From contig JANXBJ010000001.1 in assembly GCA_025057645.1 (NCBI GenBank), positions 616,357 through 680,356 on the forward strand: a DNA stretch of 64,000 bases. Reading direction: 5' to 3'. The position numbers and the translations under genes are program-made. The DNA comes from Anaerolineales bacterium. Its GTDB lineage: Bacteria; Chloroflexota; Anaerolineae; Anaerolineales; UBA4823. Positions 54,934 to 63,225 of this stretch are shown one piece after another. The first letter of the stretch is position 1. Each line of letters opens with the position of its first letter. The notes under the pieces were generated by a model. It worked only from the letters and a program-made list of their open reading frames with translations. It did no database searches and was not told where the DNA came from.

Positions 54934-55851
54934 GTGATCAACATTTTTAGTAAATGGAAAGCTGGACTTACAAAAACCAGCCAAGCGGCCTTCACCCAAA
55001 TTAAGTCCATCCTTGCTGGTGGAGATATTGATCCTTCCACCTACGAGGATATAGAAGCGCTCTTAATACAGGCCGACCTGGGTGTTGAGACCACACAGGA
55101 AGTCATCCAAGCCTTGAAACAAGCCCAAATTAACCCGAACATCATCAAGAGTATCGATTTGGAGAAACTGCTTCGCCAAGAATTGAGCAAGCGCCTTATT
55201 GAACCACCCCCTCTTTCCCTAGAACACCGCCCCACGGTAATCCTCATTGTGGGGGTAAACGGATCGGGAAAAACAACCACGATCGCCAAGCTCGCTCACT
55301 ATTTTCGTCAGCAAGGCAAAACCGTGCTCCTCGGAGCGGCCGACACCTTTCGTGCGGCTGCAATTGATCAACTCCAAATTTGGGCCGAGCGTTTGGACCT
55401 TCCTGTTATTAGCGGCTCACCCGGGGCCGACTCAGGCGCAGTGGCTTACGACACAGTCCAAGCCTCCATTGCCCGCAAAATTGACGTAACAATCATCGAC
55501 ACTGCCGGGCGTTTACATACCCGTTATAATCTCATGGAAGAACTCAAAAAGGTGCACCGTGTGATCGGAAAAGCCTTACCCGGTGCTCCTCATTATGTCT
55601 GGCTTGTGCTCGATGCCACTACCGGCCAGAACGCACTGCAGCAGGCCCGTGCGTTTCAACAGGCCGTCCAAGTCAACGGTGTGATCCTTGCTAAGCTCGA
55701 CTCCTCGGCTAAAGGAGGAATGGCATTTGCTATCCAAAAAGAGCTTGGAGTACCTATATACTTCGCTGGCTTGGGAGAAACCTACCAAGATTTAGAACCC
55801 TTTAACCCCCAAGCCTTCCTAGATGGAATTCTTCCTGTCTCATCTTCATAA
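54934..55851 (+). CDS. ftsY: Signal recognition particle receptor FtsY
   Basis: 305 residues, GTPase that docks SRP-ribosome complexes at the membrane. The N domain (about 1-85) is followed by the G domain: G1 GVNGSGKTTTIAKLA, DTFRAAAIDQL, G3 DTAGRLHTR, G4 in LAKLDSSAKGG, and GLGETYQDLEPF near the end. It lacks the long acidic A domain of proteobacterial FtsY. GTG start; the predicted transcript is leaderless. prfB follows 19 bases later. Confidence 0.95.
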   Translation: MINIFSKWKAGLTKTSQAAFTQIKSILAGGDIDPSTYEDIEALLIQADLGVETTQEVIQALKQAQINPNIIKSIDLEKLLRQELSKRLIEPPPLSLEHRPTVILIVGVNGSGKTTTIAKLAHYFRQQGKTVLLGAADTFRAAAIDQLQIWAERLDLPVISGSPGADSGAVAYDTVQASIARKIDVTIIDTAGRLHTRYNLMEELKKVHRVIGKALPGAPHYVWLVLDATTGQNALQQARAFQQAVQVNGVILAKLDSSAKGGMAFAIQKELGVPIYFAGLGETYQDLEPFNPQAFLDGILPVSSS

Positions 55852-55870
55852 ATGGGAGAAAAAGCGAGCT

Positions 55871-56972
55871 ATGGAAGACCTGATCGAACACTTGAAGGGC
55901 CAATCTGAACGAATCCAAAACCTATTGGTGCGTCTTTGACATCCCTGAAAAAGAAAAGCAACTAAACGAGCTGAGAAAACAATCCGAGTCGGAGAATTTC
56001 TGGCAAGACCCAGACCAAGCCCAAAGGGTCATGAGGACGATTGCTCTGCTGGGCGACGAGGTGCAACCTTGGCTGGAACTTCAGCAAAGGGTTAAGGACG
56101 CGCTGGACTTGGCTGCTCTGGATGACGAATCATTGCGCGAAGAGCTACAAGCCGAAATCGCTTCCATCGAGAAGGCGATTCAAAAGCGCGAGTTCTATGC
56201 CATGTTTTCGGGCAAATACGACCGCAACGATGCCCTTTTGGCGATCCATGCCGGGGCAGGCGGGACTGACTCGCAGGATTGGGCAGAGATGCTCGAACGG
56301 ATGTACTTGCGCTGGGCAGAACGGAACGGTTTCAAGACAGAGATCCTCGATCGCAGCATTGGCGAAGAGGCAGGGATCAAGAGCGTAACGATTTCGGTAG
56401 AAGGTAAGTATGCATATGGATACTTGCGTTCCGAAAAAGGAGTACACCGCCTCGTGCGCCTGTCCCCCTTCGATGCCTCCCACCGTCGCCACACTTCTTT
56501 CGCGTTAGTAGAAGTCTTGCCGCAGGTAGAAGATGACAAAGAAATCGAAATCAACCCTAACGATCTGCGGATTGACACCTTCCGCGCAGCCGGCGCCGGA
56601 GGACAAAACGTTCAGAAAAACGATACTGCAGTGCGCATCACCCACCTTCCCACCGGGATTGTAGTCACCTGCCAGAACGAACGCTCTCAGTTGCAAAATC
56701 GCGAAAACGCCTTACGAGTCCTGCGCTCGCGCCTATTGGAGCTCAAGCAAAGGGAGCAGGAAGAACAAATGGCACAATTACGCGGCGAATTTCAAAAAGT
56801 GGAATGGGGAAACCAAATCCGCTCTTACGTACTCCATCCCTACCAGCTTGTTAAGGACCACCGCACAGGCTACGAAACCAGCAACACCACGGCCGTGTTA
56901 GACGGGGAACTGAATGGCTTTATGGAAGCCTACTTGCGCCACCAAATTGGGGAAATGGAGTCTTCCCGGTAG
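55871..56972 (+). CDS. prfB: Peptide chain release factor 2, with programmed +1 frameshift
   Basis: Recognises UGA and UAA. ATG 55871 opens a 22-codon frame that ends in CTT TGA C at 55934-55940, the conserved RF2 slippery site. A +1 slip from CTT continues at GAC 55938 to the stop at 56972, giving about 366 residues, the normal length. SPF (RLSPFDASHRRH) and GGQ (GAGGQNVQKND) motifs are intact. The UGA makes RF2 autoregulate: low RF2 favours frameshifting. GGTG upstream of the slip may act as the stimulatory Shine-Dalgarno-like element, weaker than in enterics. The downstream membrane-protein gene starts inside its 3' end. Confidence 0.95.
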
Positions 56973-59370
56973 CTTCTTAGGGTACCTGATTTTGGGGCTT
57001 TTTCTTGGGGGGTGTGTCAATCTATACGACCCCGAATCATCTCACGAGTGGCATACCGATCTGGTTCACGTCCTCCAAGACAACGAACTTGCCTCCCAGA
57101 CGCTCTTCTTGAAAGAAGCTTCTCTGAGCAAGCTTGTCCTCTGGGCTTCCCCGGCAACGCCGCCACCCCCGGGCGCAAGACTCACCTTAACCCTATTCGA
57201 TCTCAACCAAACCCCTAGGTACCTGCTTTCTCTTTCCCAACCTCTTAGCGATTGTCGAGAACAAAGGTGCATCTTTACCTTCCCAGAAAACCAATATATC
57301 CCCGGCGGGAAGTATGCTATTGTGCTCGAGTCAGACGCCCCGGTCTATTTGTGGGGCAGTTTGCTGGATAGCTATTCCCAAGGCAGCTTTTCGCTTAATA
57401 ATCAGCCTCGGTCTGCCGATTTGGGTTTCTCGCTCGAGTATCGATATACATTTCAAAGTTTTTGGCTCGATTCCCTGAATTTCATCCGGAATCTTGACCT
57501 GTTGGTCCCAACGGTGGCATTGCTCCTCACCCCGGGCACTCTACTCCTCAAGCTCATTCGCTTCCCTTTCCCCCACGACCGCTCCCTGAGTGTCTACTTG
57601 ATTCTCAGTACCAGCCTAGCTGCAATCCCTCTCTGGATGGCCTGGACCGGCTTTCTCCAAATCCGATGGCAGGGAGATTTGGCTCGTTTTCTTACTTACG
57701 TGATTTTCTCTCTGCTTGTGTTAGTGTCTATACGAAATCGAAGGAGTTGGTTAGCGAAAATCCATCTCGTCGACCTACTCCTTCTGCTGATCTTCTTCCT
57801 TGCGTTAGCCGTCCGCCTGCTTATGTCACGCAATTTGGTTGCCCCAGCCTGGGTAGACTCAGTGCACCATGCCCTGATTACTCGATTAATCCTCGAAAAC
57901 GGCACTTATCCTGCCTCATACGAGCCCTACTTTTCCTCGACAACTACCTCCTATCACTCGGGCTTCCATGCAAATCTTGCGCTTTTCACTTGGCTTTCTG
58001 CTTTACCGCTACCGCTTGCTATGCTAGTCTTCGGACAAATTCTCAACGCCCTAAGTGTCTATAGTGCCTACGCTTTTACCCTGGCCTTCTATCCCAACCG
58101 CTACGCCGGGCTATTCTCAGCCACCCTAGTCGCTTTCCTCTCGCCCATGCCGGCCTACTATACCAGTTGGGGCCGCTACACGCATCTCTGTGGGCTGTTG
58201 GTTCTCCCCGCCTCGATCTATCTCTTCAGGAGAAACCTGCCCTCAGACTATCCTCTAAGCCCACGTCCCAGCATTCCCACACTTGTAGTCATTTCACTCG
58301 TTTTTGCAGGGCTGGTCATCATCCATTATCGAGTAAGTTATTTTGCGCTCCTTCTGCTCGGGTTGTCCGCCCTCGAAAAGCTCCTCCGTCCCTCCTCTCA
58401 AAGCCGCAAGATCCGTTTCCTCCGTCTCCTTGTTGAGGTTGGCCTAACCGGACTGACGGTTTTGGTGTTCTCCTTACCCTGGTTACCTAAGGCCTGGACA
58501 ACCCTGATTCTCCCCAAAATTAGCGCCTGGAATCGACCGCCACCTGTCCTTGAAACCCTCCCCATTAACCTTCTCACTCCCGCACTGGGGAAGATTGTCC
58601 TAGGCTTAGCCGGACTCGGGCTTGCGCTCGAAACGATCCGTCGTTCTCGAGGCGGGCTAACCCTTGCGCTCTGGGTCGTACTCTGCTATGCAACGGTCTA
58701 CCTAAGCCACTTCCTTTCCATAGGAGTCGGCTTCCTCAACATGACCGCCGTGACCATCAGCCTCTACCTCCCGCTCGCCGCTCTAGGCGGACACGGCCTA
58801 CACCGGCTGTGCTTCTGGGTTTACCACCTTCCGGCAAAGCTCAAAAGACCATGGGTTCTCACCGCTTCCCTGTTGACATTTATCCTACTAGCCGCTTTTT
58901 TAGGGGGGCGTTCTCTTTTGCCGTTGCTCAACCCTCGCACCTTTCTAGTACGCGGTGACGATTTGACTGCAATGGAGTTCATCGTTTCGACAACATCCCC
59001 CCATCAAAAATTTCTCATCCAACCTTTCCTATGGGGTTACGGACTATACGCCGGAAGCGACGGTGGAGCTTGGATTCCTGCCATGGCTCAGCGCACTACG
59101 ATTCCTCCGCCCGTGATTTTCGCTTTATCTGAAGACAATGCTCAGGTTCAAAGACTCAATCAGATTTCTCAAAAAGTTCTAGAAAGGCCCAGGGATGCCT
59201 CTGCAATAGCCCAGATCATGCGTGAAAACGGGCTACAATACCTTTATCTCGGCGCAAAGGGAGGGTCCATTTCTCCGTGGGAAATCTCTCAATCCCCTCA
59301 CTTTCGATTGATCTACCACAAGGAACGGGTCTTCATTTTTGAGCTGCGATCCCTACAAACCCATCCGTGA
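56914..59370 (+). CDS. Large polytopic membrane protein, GT-C-fold-like
   Basis: 818 residues. An N-terminal signal with lipobox-like LFLGGC (Cys34) is followed by an extracytoplasmic beta-rich region (about 40-180) and then about 11-13 TM helices (about 190-640). Between helices, AWVDSVHHALITRLILENG and TTTSYHSGFHANLALF resemble the acidic and histidine loops of GT-C glycosyltransferases and DUF6541 proteins. The C-terminal soluble part (about 655-810) resembles the periplasmic end of such enzymes. Function is inferred only: lipid-linked sugar transfer or glycan assembly. ATG 56914 overlaps prfB by 59 bases; TTG 56947 is an alternative. The 3' end overlaps the convergent SCP2-like gene by 38 bases. 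Confidence 0.75.
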   Translation: MALWKPTCATKLGKWSLPGSFLGYLILGLFLGGCVNLYDPESSHEWHTDLVHVLQDNELASQTLFLKEASLSKLVLWASPATPPPPGARLTLTLFDLNQTPRYLLSLSQPLSDCREQRCIFTFPENQYIPGGKYAIVLESDAPVYLWGSLLDSYSQGSFSLNNQPRSADLGFSLEYRYTFQSFWLDSLNFIRNLDLLVPTVALLLTPGTLLLKLIRFPFPHDRSLSVYLILSTSLAAIPLWMAWTGFLQIRWQGDLARFLTYVIFSLLVLVSIRNRRSWLAKIHLVDLLLLLIFFLALAVRLLMSRNLVAPAWVDSVHHALITRLILENGTYPASYEPYFSSTTTSYHSGFHANLALFTWLSALPLPLAMLVFGQILNALSVYSAYAFTLAFYPNRYAGLFSATLVAFLSPMPAYYTSWGRYTHLCGLLVLPASIYLFRRNLPSDYPLSPRPSIPTLVVISLVFAGLVIIHYRVSYFALLLLGLSALEKLLRPSSQSRKIRFLRLLVEVGLTGLTVLVFSLPWLPKAWTTLILPKISAWNRPPPVLETLPINLLTPALGKIVLGLAGLGLALETIRRSRGGLTLALWVVLCYATVYLSHFLSIGVGFLNMTAVTISLYLPLAALGGHGLHRLCFWVYHLPAKLKRPWVLTASLLTFILLAAFLGGRSLLPLLNPRTFLVRGDDLTAMEFIVSTTSPHQKFLIQPFLWGYGLYAGSDGGAWIPAMAQRTTIPPPVIFALSEDNAQVQRLNQISQKVLERPRDASAIAQIMRENGLQYLYLGAKGGSISPWEISQSPHFRLIYHKERVFIFELRSLQTHP

Positions 59371-59755
59371 TCTCTCGGCAGCAACGCACAAAATCCAGCA
59401 CGGTCGGCACGTTCCTCATCATGATGGCCATGTTCCCCCGAACGCGCAACTTTCGGGTGAGCATCGCCTGCATTGGATCTAGCTTCCCAGATAGCAAGGC
59501 AACATAATTTTGATAAGGAGCAGAGAGCACAAATGTGGCTTGGGTTTGCCTCTCATCTTCAACGATTTTGACATCCCGGCAAGTTCCATGCCACAGGTCG
59601 AGATAGACCGAGAGCGTCTCTTTCAGGACTTCGTCCGCCTCAATGACAAATAGCAAATCCCATTCCCAATTGCGAGCGATTTCTGCGTAACGCTCATCTG
59701 AGTTCAGCTTTTCCTTTAGCTTAAAAAACCAGTCCTTTTCGGGAAAGATTGCCAT
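59333..59755 (-). CDS. SCP2 sterol-binding-domain-like protein
   Basis: 140 residues. A helical N-terminus is followed by LSVYLDLWHGTCRDVKIVED and a C-terminal GKLDPMQAMLTRKLRVRGNMAIMM, which closely resembles the conserved end of SCP2 lipid-binding domains (GKLDPMQAFMSGKLKIKGN). It likely binds acyl or other lipophilic ligands. AGGTG lies 5 bases before ATG. It converges on the membrane-protein gene and is divergent from the ABC binding-protein gene. Confidence 0.82.
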   Translation of the reverse strand: MAIFPEKDWFFKLKEKLNSDERYAEIARNWEWDLLFVIEADEVLKETLSVYLDLWHGTCRDVKIVEDERQTQATFVLSAPYQNYVALLSGKLDPMQAMLTRKLRVRGNMAIMMRNVPTVLDFVRCCREITDGFVGIAAQK

Positions 59756-59936
59756 CTTTTCACCTCGTGAATTGGTAAAATAGAGTTTACATTATAAGCC
59801 AAAAGGGTTGTAAAATCGAGCAGCCGGGCTGCACTTCTCTTTGCTGGCTTGCAACCCAAGTATCTTCATCAATTCTAGTTTCAGAAACGGCATAGATAAT
59901 TATGGAGAGAGAAACTTGGACTAAGGAGAGAGAGCT

Positions 59937-60809
59937 ATGAAAAAGTCCCATATCCTTGCCCTATTCTTTTTCCTATTTTTGAGCATTCTTGTCGGTGCAT
60001 GCGCTCCAAACGTCACCCCCTCGCCGGTTTCGACCGAACCGGTCACACCTGCAGAAACCCAAGCGCCGCCCGCAGCAGAGACCGAAGCCCCTCCAACCGA
60101 GCCGGCGGGGGCGGCAAAGCTGCCCGATCTAGGGGGCAGAGTCATCACGGTTGCGGTCGAGAATGCTTATCCTCCCTTTAACATGATTGATCAGACTATG
60201 GGAGAAGCCGTTGGCTGGGACTACGATGCGGTGCGCGAGATCTGCAGACGCATTAACTGTGTCCCAGAATTCAAACAAGCCGCTTGGGATGGAATCTTCC
60301 TCGCAATGCAGGCGGGTGAATATGACATGCTAGCAGACGGAGTCACGATCACGGCCGAACGAGAGGAAATTGTTGACTTTTCAATCCCCTATGTAACGGT
60401 CGGACAAGTCCTACTCGTTAGGGAGGACGAGACAGCCACTATTGACGAGATCAAAGCCGACGCTAACCGTTTGATCGGCACTCAACTGGGGACCACAAAT
60501 GAAATTGTGGCCAAGGAACATTTCCCTGCAGAAAGGGTGAAATCGTTTGAGGACTTCGGAGCAGCAGTGCTCGCCTTGCTTTCAAAGGATATCGATGGGG
60601 TTGTGATTGACAACGTCAGCGCGCTCAGCTTTATCAAGGAGAATCCGGGCAAACTCAAAGTGGCCGGCCAGCTGACCTCCGATGAACAACTCGGCTTCGT
60701 CTTTCCGCCCGGCAGCGACCTGCGTGAAGCCGTGAACGCTGCGTTGCAATCTATGATCGAGGACGGAACCCTAGAGGCCCTTAACAAAAAGTGGGGGCTG
60801 ACCCAGTAA
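59937..60809 (+). CDS. Amino-acid ABC transporter substrate-binding lipoprotein
   Basis: 290 residues. A signal peptide with lipobox VGAC (Cys22) and a P/T/A/E-rich linker (about 24-62) are followed by an SBP_bac_3 domain (about 65-290): [45 protein letters not shown] and [13 protein letters not shown]. These match binding proteins for polar or basic amino acids. AAGGAG is well placed. A 10-pair hairpin (60837-60865) separates it from the permease gene. No ATPase gene is seen nearby. Upstream, TAAAAT at 59811-59816 and a GCAGCC-G-GGCTGC dyad (59820-59832) are possible promoter and operator. Confidence 0.92.
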   Translation: MKKSHILALFFFLFLSILVGACAPNVTPSPVSTEPVTPAETQAPPAAETEAPPTEPAGAAKLPDLGGRVITVAVENAYPPFNMIDQTMGEAVGWDYDAVREICRRINCVPEFKQAAWDGIFLAMQAGEYDMLADGVTITAEREEIVDFSIPYVTVGQVLLVREDETATIDEIKADANRLIGTQLGTTNEIVAKEHFPAERVKSFEDFGAAVLALLSKDIDGVVIDNVSALSFIKENPGKLKVAGQLTSDEQLGFVFPPGSDLREAVNAALQSMIEDGTLEALNKKWGLTQ

Positions 60810-60836
60810 GCTTACCCACAAGCCGTTTCTGAACCC

Positions 60837-60865
60837 CAGCCGGGAGAGTTCCCTCCTCCCGGCTG
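60837..60865 (+). terminator. Intercistronic hairpin between ABC binding protein and permease genes
   Basis: A perfect 10-pair stem, CAGCCGGGAG with CTCCCGGCTG, and a 9-base loop. TTCTCCCC follows, so it is a weak terminator or an mRNA-stabilising element. Such hairpins often keep binding protein levels above permease levels. Confidence 0.55.
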
Positions 60866-60887
60866 TTCTCCCCATACGAGGGCAAAG

Positions 60888-61754
60888 ATGCAAGCTGTCC
60901 ACCCCCAGAAACCTCCTCACCTTCAACAGCAAGGCTTCAAGCTCTCTTCTCTTCCGTGGTGGGCAATCATTTTGCTCATTGCAGGATTAGTTATTATTTA
61001 CTTTATCCTCACCGATAAGAACTACTCCGAGACTTTTCAATACTTGCTGTCAGGTGTAGTCACGACACTGAGAATCACTTTGCTCGCCTTTCCAATTGCC
61101 ACAATCATCGGTTTATTTGTTGGGCTCGCCCGCCTTTCCCGAAATGTGATCCTCAACACCATAGCTACGATTTACATTGAGGTGGTCCGAGGGATCCCCT
61201 TAGTCGTCTTGATCTTGGTTATCGCTTTCGGCCTTGTGCCTATTCTAGTCGATCTGACGAATAGGATCGGGCAATGGGGGGTTGCCGTTTTTCCTAAGGG
61301 TGGGATTGGCGCCCTCTTCAACTCGCTAGCCAACTACAGCATCCGCAACATCTCCATGGAGCTGCGCGCCATTATTGCCCTAGCCATCGGCTACGGGGCC
61401 TTTGAGGCCGAGGTGTTTCGAGCGGGGATTCAGTCGATCGGCAAAGGTCAAATGGAAGCAGCTCGTTCCTTAGGCATGAACTACTTTCTGGCTATGCGCT
61501 TGATTATTCTACCGCAAGCCGTTCGACGCATCCTTCCGCCCTTGGGAAACGACTTTATTGCCCTCTTGAAAGACTCTTCACTTGCAACCGTACTCGCCGT
61601 CAACGAGCTAACCCAGCTAACGCGTCTACGTCGCTCCAGCACCTTCCGGGTCATGGAGGCCTTTAATGTGGCGGCTTTCCTATACCTGACGATGACCCTC
61701 CTCCTTTCGGGTTTCGTTCGGTTTCTCGAGCGCAAAATGCGGATAGGAGAATAG
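60888..61754 (+). CDS. Amino-acid ABC transporter permease
   Basis: 288 residues. An N-terminal TM (about 24-44) and the HisM/GlnP-type permease domain (about 55-280): YLLSGVVTTLRITLLAFPIA, EVVRGIPLVVLI, and the EAA loop EAARSLGMNYFLAMRLIILPQ, which contacts the ATPase. About five to six helices. Start ATG 60888, 78 bases after the binding-protein gene. The matching ATPase must be elsewhere. Confidence 0.92.
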   Translation: MQAVHPQKPPHLQQQGFKLSSLPWWAIILLIAGLVIIYFILTDKNYSETFQYLLSGVVTTLRITLLAFPIATIIGLFVGLARLSRNVILNTIATIYIEVVRGIPLVVLILVIAFGLVPILVDLTNRIGQWGVAVFPKGGIGALFNSLANYSIRNISMELRAIIALAIGYGAFEAEVFRAGIQSIGKGQMEAARSLGMNYFLAMRLIILPQAVRRILPPLGNDFIALLKDSSLATVLAVNELTQLTRLRRSSTFRVMEAFNVAAFLYLTMTLLLSGFVRFLERKMRIGE

Positions 61755-61778
61755 TTAGACTCCAGAGGGAAACGGAGG

Positions 61779-61784
61779 TATAAT
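61779..61784 (+). promoter_or_regulatory. Candidate -10 box before secD
   Basis: TATAAT preceded by GGAGG, with predicted start near 61791, about 65 bases before secD. A good -35 is not apparent. Confidence 0.4.
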
Positions 61785-61855
61785 CGCTACGTTAGCCAGC
61801 CGGTTAGAATTTGAGGCCATGGCTGGCGTTTGTTTGCATCGGAGGTGCTAACATC

Positions 61856-63217
61856 ATGACGAGGAACATGATCCTTTCGCTCGTTGCCATATTTATAATC
61901 CTTGCGCTTTCGATTTACCTTGTTCTGCCCACTACCACTTCATTTTTAGGACGACCCATCGTGACCAAATTGGGGTTAGACCTGGTCGGTGGACAACAGG
62001 TCGTTCTCCAGGTCGATTTGCCCGAGAACGCTGTTCCCGACCGAGATTTGCTGGTAAAAGCAAGCCAGATTGTCGAGAACCGCGTCAATGGTTTAGGAGT
62101 TGCGGAAGCCGTTGTGCAACTTGCCGGCAATCGCTACATTAATGTCGAGCTCCCGGCTGTCAAGGATGTCACAGAGAGCATCGACACGCTCAAACAAACT
62201 GGAGTGCTTGAATTTGTCGACATGTCGCACCTGAGCGACGAAGAAGCTTTTGCGCTGATCGATCAAACGATCCGCACTGATCTAGAGGAAACCCTCGGTA
62301 GTGAAACCACCTCTCCGATTACGACAACCGGCGTAGTAACCGAGACGGTATTTCACACCATTATGACCGGTGCAATGTTGGAAAGTGTGGAGACGACAAC
62401 AAACCAACTTGGCGAACCGGTCGTCTCTTTCCGTCTGACACCGGAAGGAACAAAAATCTTCGCCGAGCACACACGTCAGCATCAGGGAAAAATCCTCGCC
62501 ATCGTCCTCGATAAAAAAGTGATCTCTACTCCTCGCATCCGCGAGCCAATCGAAACCGGGGAAGGAGTCATTGAAGGAAACTTCACTCTCGAAAGCGCCA
62601 ACGCCTTAACCGTCCAATTGCGTTACGGGTCTCTCCCTGTACCTCTAAAAGTAGCCGAGACCCGCACAATCGGTCCCACCCTAGGAGAAGACTCACTGCG
62701 TAAGAGTCTGGTTGCCGGCGCTATCGGTTTTACAATCGTAATTCTCTTTATGATCCTTTACTACCGTTTACCGGGAGTGGTCGCCATTTCTGCAATCCTC
62801 ACGTATGCCCTGATCACTTTCGCAATCTTTCGCACTATTCCGGTCACCCTGACTCTCCCCGGCATTGCCGGATTCTTGCTCAGCACCGGGTCCGCACTCG
62901 ATGCAAACATCCTCATTTTCGAACGCTTTAAGGAGGAATTACGAAGCGGACGGCCCTTGGGCTTGGCAGTTGACATCGGCTGGAAAAGAGCCTGGCCCTC
63001 AATCCGAGACTCCAATATCGCTACCATCCTCACCAGTCTGATCCTCTTTTGGTTTGGCAGCACTTTCGGCGCCACAATTGTCAAGGGATTTTCACTGACC
63101 TTGCTCATCGGTGTGCTCGTGAGCTTATTCTCTGCAATCGTGGTCACACGCACCTTCCTCAACCTCGTTTTCCTCTACTTTCAACCTTCAAACTATGCCA
63201 AATGGTTTGGCCTATAA
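61856..63217 (+). CDS. secD: Protein translocase subunit SecD
   Basis: 453 residues; with SecF it uses the proton gradient to assist export after SecYEG. TM1 (about 5-25) is followed by the periplasmic P1 region with LGLDLVGGQQVVLQVDL, a head region (about 115-250) and a six-helix domain (about 275-445). Conserved motifs: GPTLGEDSLRKSLVAGAIGF, GIAGFLLSTGSALDANILIFERFKEE. In GSALDANI the more usual motif is GMAVDANV. ATG 61856 has GGAGG upstream; an in-frame start at 61811 is less likely. secF starts 8 bases later. Confidence 0.95.
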   Translation: MTRNMILSLVAIFIILALSIYLVLPTTTSFLGRPIVTKLGLDLVGGQQVVLQVDLPENAVPDRDLLVKASQIVENRVNGLGVAEAVVQLAGNRYINVELPAVKDVTESIDTLKQTGVLEFVDMSHLSDEEAFALIDQTIRTDLEETLGSETTSPITTTGVVTETVFHTIMTGAMLESVETTTNQLGEPVVSFRLTPEGTKIFAEHTRQHQGKILAIVLDKKVISTPRIREPIETGEGVIEGNFTLESANALTVQLRYGSLPVPLKVAETRTIGPTLGEDSLRKSLVAGAIGFTIVILFMILYYRLPGVVAISAILTYALITFAIFRTIPVTLTLPGIAGFLLSTGSALDANILIFERFKEELRSGRPLGLAVDIGWKRAWPSIRDSNIATILTSLILFWFGSTFGATIVKGFSLTLLIGVLVSLFSAIVVTRTFLNLVFLYFQPSNYAKWFGL

Positions 63218-63225
63218 GGTGAAAT

